Assembly: GCA_017744365.1 (NCBI GenBank) | Contig: JAGIBL010000001.1 | Span: forward strand, 310,001-374,000 | DNA length: 64,000 nt | Source: Nocardioidaceae bacterium | GTDB lineage: Bacteria > Actinomycetota > Actinomycetes > Propionibacteriales > Nocardioidaceae | Direction: 5' to 3' | Shown here: one piece after another, positions 51,850 to 61,261 of the stretch | Layout of the letters: every line of letters begins with the position of its first letter | How positions within the stretch are numbered: the stretch's first letter is position 1 | The notes under the pieces: generated by a model | Database searches by the model: none | What the model saw: the letters and a program-made list of their open reading frames with translations, nothing else | What the model was told of the DNA's origin: nothing | Program-made: the position numbers and the translations under genes

Positions 51850-54800
51850 GTGAGTACTGGCGGGCGTCTGCGTGCCCCTCTCGTGGGGTGCACATTGATT
51901 CTGTTCTGCACATTGATCCCCCTGACCGTGGCGACAGGAACACCGGTGAGTGCCGTCGCAGGCACCGGAGGAGCTGAGGATCCTGGATCGGACCACCCGG
52001 AGCTCCTGGATGACAGGACGACCACGACCAGCCAGACCTTCCAGAATCCTGATGGCACGCTGACAACCGAGTTCGCGCCGGGGCCTGTTCGGTACCGGGA
52101 CGACGCTGGAACGTGGCAGGACATCGACAACACGCTGGTACACCGGCACGGCCGTTGGGTGCCCAAGTCGTCACCGCTGGATCTGGAGTTCTCCGACGGG
52201 GGCGCCGAGGCGTTCGCGGATCTGGAGCGCGTCGGAGACGACTCCGTTGCCCTGAGCTGGCCGTCGACCTTGCCTGAACCTGAGGTGAAGGGCGCGACCT
52301 TGACCTACAAGAACGCGCTGTCCGGTGGTGACCTTGTGGTGACCGCGCTGTCGACCGGATTCACCCACTCGGTGGTGCTGAACGAGCGTCCTGAACCAGG
52401 GGAGAATGTCGCGATCCCGATCCCGGTCGCGCTGGAAGGCACCCACCTGGCTGAGACGACGGGCGGTGGGTTGAGGATCACCTCGCCGCAGGACAAGCCC
52501 GTTCAGGCGCCGCCGCCGCTGATGTGGGATGCAGCCGAGGACGCGACCGGGCTGCCTGAGGAGACCCATCCAGTCGACGTCCGGGTCGAAGGGGCGTCGC
52601 CGAGTGAGGTCGACGCCGACGCAACCCTGATCCTCACGCCGGATCCGGCAGTTCTGTCGGACCCAGGAACGGAGTATCCGGTCACGATCGATCCGACCTA
52701 CACGATCTCGACGCCCTGGTACGACGTGTTCGTCAACAACGGGTCGTACACCGACGCCCTGACGACCAATGCGTGGGACACCTTCAGGACCGGAACCCAG
52801 AACTCAGGGACCAACGTGACGCGCTCGTTCCTGAAGTTCCCGGCGATCAACCAGGCCACTCTCGACTCGTGGGACATCCAGTCTGCGACCGTGCAGGCTC
52901 GCGTGGTCGGCTCCCCGTCGTGCACGAACGGCACGACGATCGCCTATCCCATCACCGAGGACTGGACCGTCGGTGGGTCGAATGCGGCCCTCAAACTGAC
53001 CTGGGCCAACCAACCCAGTGTCGACACGTCCTATGTGAACAGCCCGCAGCAGTACGTCCCGTACGGCGGTCCCAGCGGCTCCTCGTGCACGGCCCACGGC
53101 TGGTACGGCTGGAACGTCACTCCGGGTGTGAAGGACTGGCGCACGGGGGGAGACCACGCCGGAAAGCAGTTCGGGTTCCGCCTCCAGGCCGCGACAGAAA
53201 CCGCCAACGGCAGCTTCCGCGAGTACCGTTCCCGCGACGGGTCGCCCTCTGACAGCACCTACCATCCGAAGCTGGTCATCACGTACAACAGCTACCCGAA
53301 CACGCCTACTGGCCTGTCGATGACCCCGTACTTGAACGGATACGCAGGCTCGACGACGCCGACACTCTCGGCAACTGTGATCGACCCCGACGGCGGCGCC
53401 GTTCACGCCAAGTTCGATGTCTACTCGGGCGCGAACGTGGTCTGGTCCGGTTCAGGCTCGTCCGTGACGAGCGGAGGCACGTCAACGGCACAGGTGCCCG
53501 CCGGCACGCTGGTCAACGGATCGGCGTACACCCTGCGCGCCTACGCGAGCGACGGTTCGCTGGTGAGTGGCCAGAACAGCACCTCGAGTGGCTACGTTCC
53601 GGTGCCGTTCACCGTCGACACTACGGCCTTGGGCGACGGCGGCTGGCTCGAGCCAGAGGCAAGCGGCCCGCTCGCGACCTCCTACGGCGTGGACACCTAC
53701 GAGCTCGAGGACCTGCAAGCCCTGGCCGCGGACGAGGGAGTGTCTGTCCAGGAAGCCGTCGACAAGTACGGCTGGGCGGGAGATCTCGCCGATGCGGCGC
53801 AGGTCATCGCCACCGATGATCCGTTGAGCTTCGCCTTCGCCGAGCTCTCAGACGACGCCCCCGGAGCCACGATCCATTTCAAGGGCTCTGTCCCGGCCTC
53901 TGCCAATGAGGCCGTGGCTGGTCTTTCCGGCCCGGTGGAACTCTTGGCAGACGCCCCGTACACCGAAGCCGAACAGCAGCAGATCATCGATACCGTGACC
54001 GACTCGCTCGACAGCCAACTGACCGCGAACGGCAATGCCTTCACCGTCGAGCTCGATCCGCACACCGGTGACGTGTCGGCTGCGATCTCCACGGGTGAGG
54101 TCGGACCTTCTCTCAACTCAAACGGCGCTCATGAGTCCGTGTCGAGGGTCGACGCCGAGACACCGTCATCCACCGAATTGGAAGACACTGCCGAGGCCGC
54201 CGTAACCCAGGAGCTCCCGTCGATCACGACCCCTGCCGTCATTGTCACCTTCATCGACGCACCGGGCGGAGCGACCAACACGTTGCGCGGCGGCGTCGTG
54301 CTCGCAGAGGAAGACTATGAAGCCAACAAGCTGTATCGGTGCACCTCTGGCTTTCCGGCGAAGGAGGACGGTTCCGACCATGGGGGCTTGCTCAGCGCGC
54401 GGCACTGCAAGAACGACATGATGTGGTATGCGTACGGGCAGTCGGGGCAGCGAGCGGTGCTCGACACGGCCAGCCTGTTCCTGGACAAGGACCACGGAGA
54501 CATCCAGTATCAGCGCAGCCTCGGAGAGTCCGTCGGCAAGAGCTTCTACTACTTGCCGGGCAAGACACGCGCGATTCTGGGCGTCAAGAAGCCCTACGTC
54601 GGGATGCCGATCTGCATGTTCGGACGCTCTTCAAAGGGCTATCGGGACGGCAAACGCACCTGCACCAAGATCAAGAACCTGAACCAGAGCGGGCGCATGT
54701 ATGTCGATGGGGAGAAATGGATCGTCAAGGGCATGGGCGAGACCCACGGGCAGTGGTCGATACCGGGCGACTCGGGAGGTCCCTGGTTCAGCGGCGGGTA

Positions 54801-54924
54801 TGCGGTAGGCATCGTGTCCGGCAACATGCCGTGCGGCTTCCTGTGGAAGAGCACGTGTGACACCTTCACGCCACTTCAGGGGAACGAAGGGCGAGGGAGC
54901 TTTGATGTCCACGTCTGGTACTGA
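51850..54924 (+). CDS. Secreted DNRLRE protein with C-terminal trypsin-like serine protease
   Basis: 1024 residues. Signal peptide (C-T-L-I-L-F-C-T-L-I-P-L-T-V) then an N-terminal region with Y-P-V-T-I-D-P-T-Y and a DNRLRE-type beta domain (about 280-480) such as precedes Rhs-type repeats, an FN3-like stretch (P-T-L-S-A-T-V-I-D-P-D-G-G), a region resembling an S1 propeptide (about 620-760), and a trypsin-like protease (about 820-1024) with catalytic His 852 (S-A-R-H-C), Asp 884 (H-G-D-I) and Ser 975 (G-D-S-G-G). GC and codon use are visibly lower than in the surroundings. GTG 51850 has GAGGAAGG upstream. I know no described protein with this combination. Confidence 0.78.
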   Translation: MSTGGRLRAPLVGCTLILFCTLIPLTVATGTPVSAVAGTGGAEDPGSDHPELLDDRTTTTSQTFQNPDGTLTTEFAPGPVRYRDDAGTWQDIDNTLVHRHGRWVPKSSPLDLEFSDGGAEAFADLERVGDDSVALSWPSTLPEPEVKGATLTYKNALSGGDLVVTALSTGFTHSVVLNERPEPGENVAIPIPVALEGTHLAETTGGGLRITSPQDKPVQAPPPLMWDAAEDATGLPEETHPVDVRVEGASPSEVDADATLILTPDPAVLSDPGTEYPVTIDPTYTISTPWYDVFVNNGSYTDALTTNAWDTFRTGTQNSGTNVTRSFLKFPAINQATLDSWDIQSATVQARVVGSPSCTNGTTIAYPITEDWTVGGSNAALKLTWANQPSVDTSYVNSPQQYVPYGGPSGSSCTAHGWYGWNVTPGVKDWRTGGDHAGKQFGFRLQAATETANGSFREYRSRDGSPSDSTYHPKLVITYNSYPNTPTGLSMTPYLNGYAGSTTPTLSATVIDPDGGAVHAKFDVYSGANVVWSGSGSSVTSGGTSTAQVPAGTLVNGSAYTLRAYASDGSLVSGQNSTSSGYVPVPFTVDTTALGDGGWLEPEASGPLATSYGVDTYELEDLQALAADEGVSVQEAVDKYGWAGDLADAAQVIATDDPLSFAFAELSDDAPGATIHFKGSVPASANEAVAGLSGPVELLADAPYTEAEQQQIIDTVTDSLDSQLTANGNAFTVELDPHTGDVSAAISTGEVGPSLNSNGAHESVSRVDAETPSSTELEDTAEAAVTQELPSITTPAVIVTFIDAPGGATNTLRGGVVLAEEDYEANKLYRCTSGFPAKEDGSDHGGLLSARHCKNDMMWYAYGQSGQRAVLDTASLFLDKDHGDIQYQRSLGESVGKSFYYLPGKTRAILGVKKPYVGMPICMFGRSSKGYRDGKRTCTKIKNLNQSGRMYVDGEKWIVKGMGETHGQWSIPGDSGGPWFSGGYAVGIVSGNMPCGFLWKSTCDTFTPLQGNEGRGSFDVHVWY

Positions 54925-55420
54925 GTCAGGTCCCTCCCGACGCCGGTGGCGGCGCGGAAGGCTCGCCGTCGTGTGCACGGTCGCCGCCCTCGCCGTCGTC
55001 GGAGGGACGCTCCTCTGGAGCCGTGCAGCCACTCGCCCCAGTGTGGTTCGGCGAGATGCCGTCGTCGCAGTCGTCGACGGACGACACTTCCGCTTCGGCC
55101 CAGGAACCGCCGAGGTCGGTGTGGGGGGCGGCGGGGTGATCCGGTTGGTGGCAGGGCGGTGCTTCGGCGTGGGCCTGGAAGGCAGTGACATGTCGACTGT
55201 GGTGGTCTGGCCTCGGGGCTCGAAGCTTGTCGCCATCGACGGAGGTCTCAGGATCAAGGTTCCGCACGCAGGCAGTTTCGGTGTGGGCGACCAGGTCGAG
55301 TTCGGCGTGACCTTCGGCAAGGAACGCGACGTCTCGAACCTCGCCCTTCCGAAGGACTGCAGGGCGACGAACGCAGTGGTCGTGGAGGATCCACACCTGG
55401 TGAATCGCCTCCAGGACTGA
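54905..55420 (+). CDS. Single-span membrane protein coupled to the DNRLRE protease
   Basis: 171 residues. ATG 54905 overlaps the protease 3' end by 20 bp; GAGGGAG lies upstream. Arg-rich N-terminus, one transmembrane helix (about 20-38, A-V-V-C-T-V-A-A-L-A-V-V-G-G-T-L-L), then a beta-rich exported domain with two cysteines (A-G-R-C and K-D-C-R). Lower GC like its neighbour. Because the two are translationally linked, it may be an inhibitor, anchor or maturation partner of the protease. No family recognised. Confidence 0.65.
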   Translation: MSTSGTESGPSRRRWRRGRLAVVCTVAALAVVGGTLLWSRAATRPSVVRRDAVVAVVDGRHFRFGPGTAEVGVGGGGVIRLVAGRCFGVGLEGSDMSTVVVWPRGSKLVAIDGGLRIKVPHAGSFGVGDQVEFGVTFGKERDVSNLALPKDCRATNAVVVEDPHLVNRLQD

Positions 55421-55443
55421 TGCCGCCGGGAGGTGCCGCGCCG

Positions 55444-55449
55444 TAGCGT
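55444..55449 (+). promoter_or_regulatory. -10 hexamer TAGCGT, leaderless promoter
   Basis: Ends six bases before ATG 55456 of the hydrolase gene. Confidence 0.5.
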
Positions 55450-55455
55450 GGCGGG

Positions 55456-56322
55456 ATGGCGCTGACCCTCCCCGGCGGACGCACCCTGGACCTGCGTGTC
55501 AGCGGGCCCGAGGACGGCGTCCCGTTCGTCTTCCACCACGGCACTCCTGGCTCGGTGACGCCGGTCCGGCTCGTCGAGCGCGCGGTGCACGCCGCGGGCC
55601 TGAGGCTGGTCACGTTCTCGCGTCCCGGCTACGGCGCCTCCAGCAGGCGGGCGGGGCGGAGCGTGGCCGACGACGCCGCCGACGTGGCCGCGATCCTCGA
55701 CGACCTCGGTGCCGAGCGGTGCGTGACCGCGGGCTGGTCCGGTGGCGGGCCGCACGCGCTCGCGACCGCGGTGGCGCTGCCGGACCGGGTGGCCGGGGTC
55801 GCGACGATCGCCGGCGCGGCGCCGTACGGGGTCGAGGGAGTCGACTTCCTCGACGGGATGGGCGAGCAGAACGTCGAGGAGTTCGGCACGGCGATCGCCG
55901 GCGAGGAGGACCTGCGCGTCTTCCTGGACCGCGAGGCCGTCGAGCTGCGCGACGTGGACGCAGCCGGGATCGTGGCGGCGCTGTCCACGCTGCTGCCCGA
56001 CTCGGACCGGGCCGTGCTCACCGACGAGTACGGCGAGGACCTGGCCGCGAACCTGCGCGAGGGGATCCGCCTGGGCGTGGACGGCTGGGTCGACGACGAC
56101 CTCGCCTTCGTGACGCCATGGGGCTTCGACCTGGACGCGCTGGCGGTCCCGGCCTTCTGCTGGCAGGGGGAGGAGGACCTGATGGTGCCGCCGGCCCACG
56201 GTCGCTGGCTGGCCGCACACGTGCCCGGGGCCGTCCCCCACCTGCTCCCCGGCGAGGGGCACCTGTCGGTCGGGGTGGGCCGGATCGAGGAGATCGTCGG
56301 CGAGCTGGCGGCCACGCTCTGA
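55456..56322 (+). CDS. Alpha/beta-hydrolase
   Basis: 288 residues. Oxyanion region F-H-H-G-T-P-G-S, nucleophile elbow A-G-W-S-G-G-G-P (Ser about 96), acidic residue in G-E-E-D-L-M-V and catalytic His in G-E-G-H-L-S. No signal peptide, so cytoplasmic. Substrate unknown. Leaderless start at ATG 55456. Confidence 0.88.
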   Translation: MALTLPGGRTLDLRVSGPEDGVPFVFHHGTPGSVTPVRLVERAVHAAGLRLVTFSRPGYGASSRRAGRSVADDAADVAAILDDLGAERCVTAGWSGGGPHALATAVALPDRVAGVATIAGAAPYGVEGVDFLDGMGEQNVEEFGTAIAGEEDLRVFLDREAVELRDVDAAGIVAALSTLLPDSDRAVLTDEYGEDLAANLREGIRLGVDGWVDDDLAFVTPWGFDLDALAVPAFCWQGEEDLMVPPAHGRWLAAHVPGAVPHLLPGEGHLSVGVGRIEEIVGELAATL

Positions 56323-56429
56323 GACCGTGCAAGGTTCTGCGGTTCCGGAATCTGCACCGATGTGACCATTCCGGCTGGCCGGTCGGCGTGCCTATCCTCC
56401 GGTGACACCACACATCGGGGGGAGCATCC

Positions 56430-57431
56430 ATGAACCGCAACCTGGCCCGCGCGGCCGTCGTCCTCATGTCGGCGTTCGCGCTCAGCGGCTCCGGTCTCGC
56501 GATCCAGCCCGGCCTGCTGTCCGCCGCCGGATCGAGCAGCGAGGGCTGCTTCGACCCGGTCGCGGCCGGTGCCGCGGCCCGCGGGACCACCAACGCCCGG
56601 GCGAACGACCACCGCGACATCACCGCCGCGGAGATCGCCCGGATCGAGAAGCAGACCAAGGCGATCCTGGCCGCGAAGGCCAAGGGCCAGGCCCGGCCTG
56701 CGCCGTCCGGCGGTGGCACCGACCCCGCCGGCGCCGCCTTCAACCACATCCCGGTCTACGTGCACCAGATGCTCTCGGCTTCGGGCGCGGGCCGGGTGAC
56801 GCAGGCGCAGATCGACGCGCAGATCGCCGAGCTCAACCAGGACTACGCGGGCGCCGACCAGAACGGCCACACCGGCACCGCGAACGGGGACCAGCCGGCC
56901 AAGGCGAACACCGGCGCCCAGTTCTACCTCGCCGGCGTCGACGAGTACCTCAACAACAGCTGGCACACCGACCGGCAGAGCACGACGTACCGGTCCCAGA
57001 CCCGCAAGGGCGGCCCGAAGTCGCTGAACATCTGGCTCGTCGACTTCTCCTACCTCGGCATCGCGACCTTCCCGTGGGACTACGCCCGCAACCCGGGCAT
57101 CGACGGCATCCGGGTGCAGTACTCCTCGCTCCCGGGCGGCAGCGCGACGAACTTCAACCTCGGCAAGACCGCCACCCACGAGGCCGGCCACTGGCTCGGG
57201 CTCTACCACACGTTCCAGGGCGGCTGCACGAGCACGAACGACGAGGTCGCCGACACCCCGGCACAGTCGTCGGCCACCTCGGGCTGCCCGGAGGGCCGCA
57301 ACTCCTGCTCGCTGCCGGGGCTGGACCCGATCCACAACTACATGGACTACAGCTACGACCCCTGCTACGACGAGTTCACCGCCGGCCAGTCCAGCCGGAT
57401 CTCGTCGATGTGGGCGGCCTACCGCTCCTAG
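56430..57431 (+). CDS. Secreted M43 (pappalysin/cytophagalysin-like) zinc metalloprotease
   Basis: 333 residues. Signal peptide, then a short prodomain and the metzincin motif H-E-A-G-H-W-L-G-L-Y-H at residues 250-260 with a Met-turn N-Y-M-D-Y-S-Y. Three or more cysteine pairs in the C-terminal part fit an exported, disulphide-stabilised enzyme. GGGGGGA is upstream of ATG 56430. Digests external proteins; physiological target unknown. Confidence 0.9.
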   Translation: MNRNLARAAVVLMSAFALSGSGLAIQPGLLSAAGSSSEGCFDPVAAGAAARGTTNARANDHRDITAAEIARIEKQTKAILAAKAKGQARPAPSGGGTDPAGAAFNHIPVYVHQMLSASGAGRVTQAQIDAQIAELNQDYAGADQNGHTGTANGDQPAKANTGAQFYLAGVDEYLNNSWHTDRQSTTYRSQTRKGGPKSLNIWLVDFSYLGIATFPWDYARNPGIDGIRVQYSSLPGGSATNFNLGKTATHEAGHWLGLYHTFQGGCTSTNDEVADTPAQSSATSGCPEGRNSCSLPGLDPIHNYMDYSYDPCYDEFTAGQSSRISSMWAAYRS

Positions 57432-57493
57432 GTTTCTGCCGATCCGCCCGGCACCCGCGAGAAATCCGGCTGCCGGGCGGTGGCGCGTCTCGA

Positions 57494-57499
57494 TAGTGT
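57494..57499 (+). promoter_or_regulatory. -10 hexamer TAGTGT, leaderless promoter
   Basis: Ends six bases before ATG 57506. Confidence 0.5.
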
Positions 57500-57505
57500 C
57501 CCGCG

Positions 57506-58228
57506 ATGAGCACGAGCATCGAGGCCGTCATCTTCGACTGGGGCGGCACCCTGACCGCCTGGCACGACATCGACTTCCACGCCGAGTCGCTGGCCCTGGC
57601 ACAGGCCGTGATCCACTCGCCCGACCCGGACGACGACGTCCATGCGCACGCCGCCCGGCTGCACCAGGCCGGCGCCACCGTCTGGGGCTGGAGCCGGGAC
57701 GAGCAGCGCAGCGCGACGCTCGAGGACCTGTTCACCGAGGCCGGGCTGGGCCACGACCCGGCGCTGCTGACCGCCTACCGCGAGTTCTGGGAGCCGCACA
57801 CGCTGACCGACCCGCAGGTCGGCCCGATGTGGCGCGACCTGCGTGCCGCCGGCATCACGGTCGGCGTGCTCTCGAACACGATCTGGCCGCGGGAGTGGCA
57901 CCGCGGCTGGTTCGAGCGCGACGGGGTGCTCGACCTGCTCGACGGCGACGTCTACACCAGCGAGATCCCGTGGACGAAGCCGTCCCCGAAGGCGTTCGAG
58001 GCGGCCATGGCGGCCATCGGGGTCAGCGACCCGTCGCGGTGCGTGTACGTCGGAGACCGGCTGTTCGACGACGTCTGGGGCGCTCAGAACGCGGGCATGA
58101 AGGCCATCCACATCCCGCACAGCACCATTCCGGCCGAGCAGCTGGGCCACAGCGAAGGGGTGCCGGACGCGGTCGCGCACGAGCTGAAGGAGATCCCGGC
58201 AATTGTTGCAGGGTTGCGCAGTGCATGA
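57506..58228 (+). CDS. HAD-family hydrolase
   Basis: 240 residues. Motif I is F-D-W-G-G-T-L, in which the second Asp of the usual D-x-D is Gly; motif II L-S-N-T, Lys in W-T-K-P-S, and motif IV G-D-R-L-F-D-D. The Gly replacement occurs in some phosphatases and dehalogenase-like members and may change the acid/base chemistry. The cap region is the helical type. Cytoplasmic phosphatase of unknown substrate. Confidence 0.82.
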   Translation: MSTSIEAVIFDWGGTLTAWHDIDFHAESLALAQAVIHSPDPDDDVHAHAARLHQAGATVWGWSRDEQRSATLEDLFTEAGLGHDPALLTAYREFWEPHTLTDPQVGPMWRDLRAAGITVGVLSNTIWPREWHRGWFERDGVLDLLDGDVYTSEIPWTKPSPKAFEAAMAAIGVSDPSRCVYVGDRLFDDVWGAQNAGMKAIHIPHSTIPAEQLGHSEGVPDAVAHELKEIPAIVAGLRSA

Positions 58229-58252
58229 ACACGAACCCGCGGGGTTGTTCCG

Positions 58253-58699
58253 CTACGGGCCGTCCTCGGAAATGATCGACGAGGAAGAACCGGGGAACAT
58301 CTCGGGGGTTCCTCGGAACTCCACCTGACGGACGGCCGCGTCGTCGAGAGCGACAAGGGCCCATCGGCGTTCTGCGCCGGCGGTGCTCTCGACGAGTTGG
58401 CCGAAGGTCCTGGCAATGCGGCGCTCCAGCTGGAGGGCCGCATTGTTCAGTTCTGGGACATTTCGCAGCGGACCGGGCACCTCGTAGCTCACCTCGGCGG
58501 CCACCGGCTCCGCCCCGCGCCGCACGATCATCGCGGTCAGCTGGTCGCGCCGGCGGCGGTGCCGCTGGAAGCCGTGGAGCATGGCGTCGTACAGGTCCGG
58601 GTGCGCCGAGGCCGACGTACGGGCACCGATGACGCCGTAGCAGTAGACCGCGGCGTGCTCGCCCGCCAGCGCCGCCTGCAGCGCCTCGAGCGGGGTCAT
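58253..58699 (-). CDS. DUF4439 ferritin-like protein
   Basis: 148 residues from ATG 58699, overlapping the upstream lipoprotein stop. Ferritin-like helices with A-L-A-G-E-H-A-A-V-Y-C-Y-G and a second helix pair with H-G-F-Q-R-H-R-R-R-R-D (E/H ligands are partly present). The pair of DUF4439-type genes upstream of rimP is conserved in actinobacteria. Metal binding has not been shown. Confidence 0.75.
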   Translation of the reverse strand: MTPLEALQAALAGEHAAVYCYGVIGARTSASAHPDLYDAMLHGFQRHRRRRDQLTAMIVRRGAEPVAAEVSYEVPGPLRNVPELNNAALQLERRIARTFGQLVESTAGAERRWALVALDDAAVRQVEFRGTPEMFPGSSSSIISEDGP

Positions 58700-59229
58700 G
58701 CCGGCACTCCGAGCCGCGGTGACGCCAGCTGCTGGGAGACCCCGGCGGCCATCGAGCCGAGCAACCGCGCGAACGGCCCGCTCTCCGCCCGCAGCGCCAG
58801 CGCGGTCAGCTGGCCGTGCAGGGTGCGCTCGGCGGCGACCAGCCGGGCCAGCGCGACCGCCGGCTTCGGGGGCACCGGCGCCGGCGGGGTCGCGGGCGAG
58901 ACGTCCACCCGGTCCGGCACGGCGTCCCGTACGGCAGTCAGGTGCGCGTCGTGGAGCCCGGTCAGGCCGGCCAGCCTGGTGGCCAGCGCCGGGTGCGCCT
59001 CGGTGGTGGCGGCCACCGCCGCGGCGGCAACCTCGATCCTGGTGACCGCCTCGACCGCCACGGCCACGTCGGGGGCGAGCTCGCGGACCGCCTCGGCGGC
59101 GGGGGTCTTCTCGTCGCTGAACGGGTTGTTGACCGCGCAGCCGGTGGCGAGCACGGCGGTGGTCCCGGCGAGCAGCGCGCGACGGGACAGTGCTCGGTGG
59201 AACGGCGGAGGGGGCTGGACGGGTGGCAT
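58696..59229 (-). CDS. Tat-type lipoprotein, companion of the DUF4439 protein
   Basis: 177 residues from ATG 59229. Twin-arginine S-R-R-A-L-L-A-G and lipobox L-A-T-G-C suggest a Tat-exported lipoprotein. The rest is helical and Ala-rich. Forms an operon with the ferritin-like gene. The start is eight bases from a minus-strand TACGAT hexamer (59243-59238). Confidence 0.72.
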   Translation of the reverse strand: MPPVQPPPPFHRALSRRALLAGTTAVLATGCAVNNPFSDEKTPAAEAVRELAPDVAVAVEAVTRIEVAAAAVAATTEAHPALATRLAGLTGLHDAHLTAVRDAVPDRVDVSPATPPAPVPPKPAVALARLVAAERTLHGQLTALALRAESGPFARLLGSMAAGVSQQLASPRLGVPA

Positions 59230-59279
59230 CAGGGCGCATCGTACGGCGTGGGACCTCGGGTCTCGTTGTCCCGATGCCC

Positions 59280-59285
59280 TAGGCT
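59280..59285 (+). promoter_or_regulatory. -10 hexamer TAGGCT of the rimP operon
   Basis: 34 bp before the rimP TTG; the resulting leader contains AGGAGG. Head of rimP-nusA. Confidence 0.4.
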
Positions 59286-59318
59286 GGAGGGACCACAACA
59301 ACACAGCAGGAGGTCGCG

Positions 59319-59810
59319 TTGAGCCCGCCGCAGACGCCGGAGATCACGGACCGCCTGACTGCTGTGCTGGCGCCCTCCGTCGAGGCGCTCGGCCTCGATC
59401 TGGAGGCGGTGGACCTGACCAGGGCCGGCAAGCGCTCGGTGCTGCGCGTGGCCGTCGACCGCGACGGCGGCGTGGACATGGACCAGATCGCCGAGGCGAC
59501 CCGGGCCGTCTCCGCCGTCCTCGACGACACCGACGCGATGGGGCAGCAGCCCTACACCCTCGAGGTCTCCTCGCCCGGCGTGGACCGGCCGCTGACCCTG
59601 CCGCGTCACTGGCGTCGCAACGCCGGCCGGCTGGTCAAGGTCAGCTTCGCCACGGGTGACCCGGTGACCGGCCGGATCGCCTCGGCCGACGACGACGGCG
59701 CCACCCTGGAGGTGGACGGCACCGAGGTCCGGGTGGACTTCGCCGAGGTGACCAAGGCCAAGGTGCAGATCGAGTTCAAGCCCGCCAAGCGGGACGAGCG
59801 GGAGGACTGA
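59319..59810 (+). CDS. rimP: Ribosome maturation factor RimP
   Basis: 163 residues starting at TTG 59319, five bases after AGGAGG. N-terminal domain with [11 protein letters not shown] and [14 protein letters not shown] (the RimP signature), C-terminal SH3-like domain. Needed for 30S maturation. Followed by nusA after one base. Confidence 0.95.
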   Translation: MSPPQTPEITDRLTAVLAPSVEALGLDLEAVDLTRAGKRSVLRVAVDRDGGVDMDQIAEATRAVSAVLDDTDAMGQQPYTLEVSSPGVDRPLTLPRHWRRNAGRLVKVSFATGDPVTGRIASADDDGATLEVDGTEVRVDFAEVTKAKVQIEFKPAKRDERED

Positions 59811-59811
59811 C

Positions 59812-60792
59812 GTGGACATCGACATGAGCATCCTGCGGATGCTCGAGCGGGAGAAGGAGATCTCCTTCGACGTGCTCGTGGAGGCGATCGAGCAGGCCCT
59901 GCTCACCGCGTACCACAAGACGCCGGGGGCTCTGGAGCACGCCCGCGTCGAGCTCGACCGCAAGTCCGGCCACGTCGTCGTGCTCGCCCGGGAGAGCGAC
60001 GAGGAGGGCAACGCGGAGGGAGAGGAGTTCGACGACACCCCTGCCGACTTCGGCCGCATCGCCGCGACCACCGCGAAGCAGATCATGCTGCAGCGCCTGC
60101 GCGACGCCGAGGACGAGCTGAAGTACGGCGAGTTCTCCGGCAAGGAGGGCGACATCGTCTCCGGCCTGATCCAGCAGGGCCGCGACCCCAGCGACGTGAT
60201 GGTCGACCTCGGCAAGCTGGAGGCGCTGCTGCCCTCGGGCGAGCAGGTGCCCGGCGAGAACTACGCGCACGGCACCCGGATCAAGTGCCTGGTGGTCAGC
60301 GTCCGCAAGGGCCTGCGCGGTCCGCAGGTGATGCTCTCCCGCACGCACCCCAACCTGGTCAAGAAGCTGTTCGCGCTGGAGGTGCCCGAGATCGCCGACG
60401 GCACCGTCGAAATCGCCGCGATCGCCCGCGAGGCCGGCCACCGCACCAAGATCGCGGTGAAGTCGAACGTGCCCGGGGTCAACGCGAAGGGCTCCTGCAT
60501 CGGGCCGATGGGCCAGCGGGTGCGCAACGTGATGAACGAGCTGCACGGCGAGAAGATCGACATCGTGGACTGGTCCGACGACCCGGCCGAGCTGGTCGGC
60601 AACGCGCTGAGCCCCGCGCGGGTCTCCAGTGTGACCGTCGTCGACGAGGCCGCCAGGTCCGCCCGGGTGGTGGTGCCGGACTTCCAGCTGTCCCTGGCGA
60701 TCGGCAAGGAGGGCCAGAACGCCCGCCTCGCCGCCCGGCTCACCGGCTGGCGGATCGACATCAGATCCGACGAGGGTGGCGCCGACGCCTGA
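59812..60792 (+). CDS. nusA: Transcription termination/antitermination factor NusA
   Basis: 326 residues, the shorter actinobacterial form without the C-terminal acidic repeats of the E. coli protein. N-terminal RNAP-binding domain, S1 domain, and two KH domains with [13 protein letters not shown] and [17 protein letters not shown] 59812 follows GGGAGG at good spacing; ATG 59824 is an alternative. Confidence 0.96.
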   Translation: MDIDMSILRMLEREKEISFDVLVEAIEQALLTAYHKTPGALEHARVELDRKSGHVVVLARESDEEGNAEGEEFDDTPADFGRIAATTAKQIMLQRLRDAEDELKYGEFSGKEGDIVSGLIQQGRDPSDVMVDLGKLEALLPSGEQVPGENYAHGTRIKCLVVSVRKGLRGPQVMLSRTHPNLVKKLFALEVPEIADGTVEIAAIAREAGHRTKIAVKSNVPGVNAKGSCIGPMGQRVRNVMNELHGEKIDIVDWSDDPAELVGNALSPARVSSVTVVDEAARSARVVVPDFQLSLAIGKEGQNARLAARLTGWRIDIRSDEGGADA

Positions 60793-60836
60793 GCACGCGC
60801 CGGGGAACCGGGTTCGGAGTTCGGCGGTTTAGTGGC

Positions 60837-60842
60837 TAGACT
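60837..60842 (+). promoter_or_regulatory. -10 hexamer TAGACT upstream of ylxR-infB
   Basis: Nine bases before GTG 60852. TTCGGA is 18 bp upstream. May add a promoter for ylxR-infB inside the nusA operon. Confidence 0.35.
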
Positions 60843-60851
60843 CACCTGCTG

Positions 60852-61151
60852 GTGACTCCCCACGACCTCCTTGCCGAGACCGGGCCTGTCCGGACGTGCA
60901 TCGGATGCCGTGAGCGAGCCGCCAAGCGTGAGTTGCTGCGGGTGACACTCCGGACCGGCGGCGACGGCTCTCTGGCCGTCGTACCGGATCCGGCAGGCAC
61001 CGCACCGGGCCGTGGAGCGCACCTGCACCCCACGAGCGCGTGTCTGGAGCTCGCCGTACGTCGCCGGGCCTTCGGCCGCGCTCTGCGGAGCGCGGGGAGC
61101 CCGAGCGTCGACGAGCTCCGGGAGCACCTCGCGATGTCAGAGACCGAGTAG
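60852..61151 (+). CDS. rnpM: YlxR / RnpM RNA-binding protein
   Basis: 99 residues. Family motif G-P-V-R-T-C-I-G-C-R-E-R (Cys 16 and 19) followed by R-E-L-L-R-V. YlxR-type proteins bind RNA and have been linked to RNase P modulation. Located between nusA and infB as in most bacteria. Confidence 0.92.
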   Translation: MTPHDLLAETGPVRTCIGCRERAAKRELLRVTLRTGGDGSLAVVPDPAGTAPGRGAHLHPTSACLELAVRRRAFGRALRSAGSPSVDELREHLAMSETE

Positions 61152-61157
61152 TACTGG

Positions 61158-61261
61158 ATGGAACTGGAGCACCAGCTCATGAGCACTCGATGAGTACTTT
61201 CCGATGAGCTTGCACAGCAACTAGCGGTCCGCAGCACCCCGCTCGGACCAGGAGGAAACAC
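61158..61261 (+). promoter_or_regulatory. infB leader with coupled mini-ORFs and hairpin
   Basis: Three overlapping ORFs joined by ATGA: ATG 61179 (M-S-T-R, or from ATG 61158 in frame with M-E-L-E-H-Q-L first; TGA 61191-61193), ATG 61190 (M-S-T-F-R; TGA 61205-61207) and ATG 61204 (M-S-L-H-S-N; TAG 61222-61224). Then GGTCCG (61226-61231) pairs with CGGACC (61244-61249), with an inner AGC/GCT stem, directly before the infB site GGAGG (61251-61255). Confidence 0.5.
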
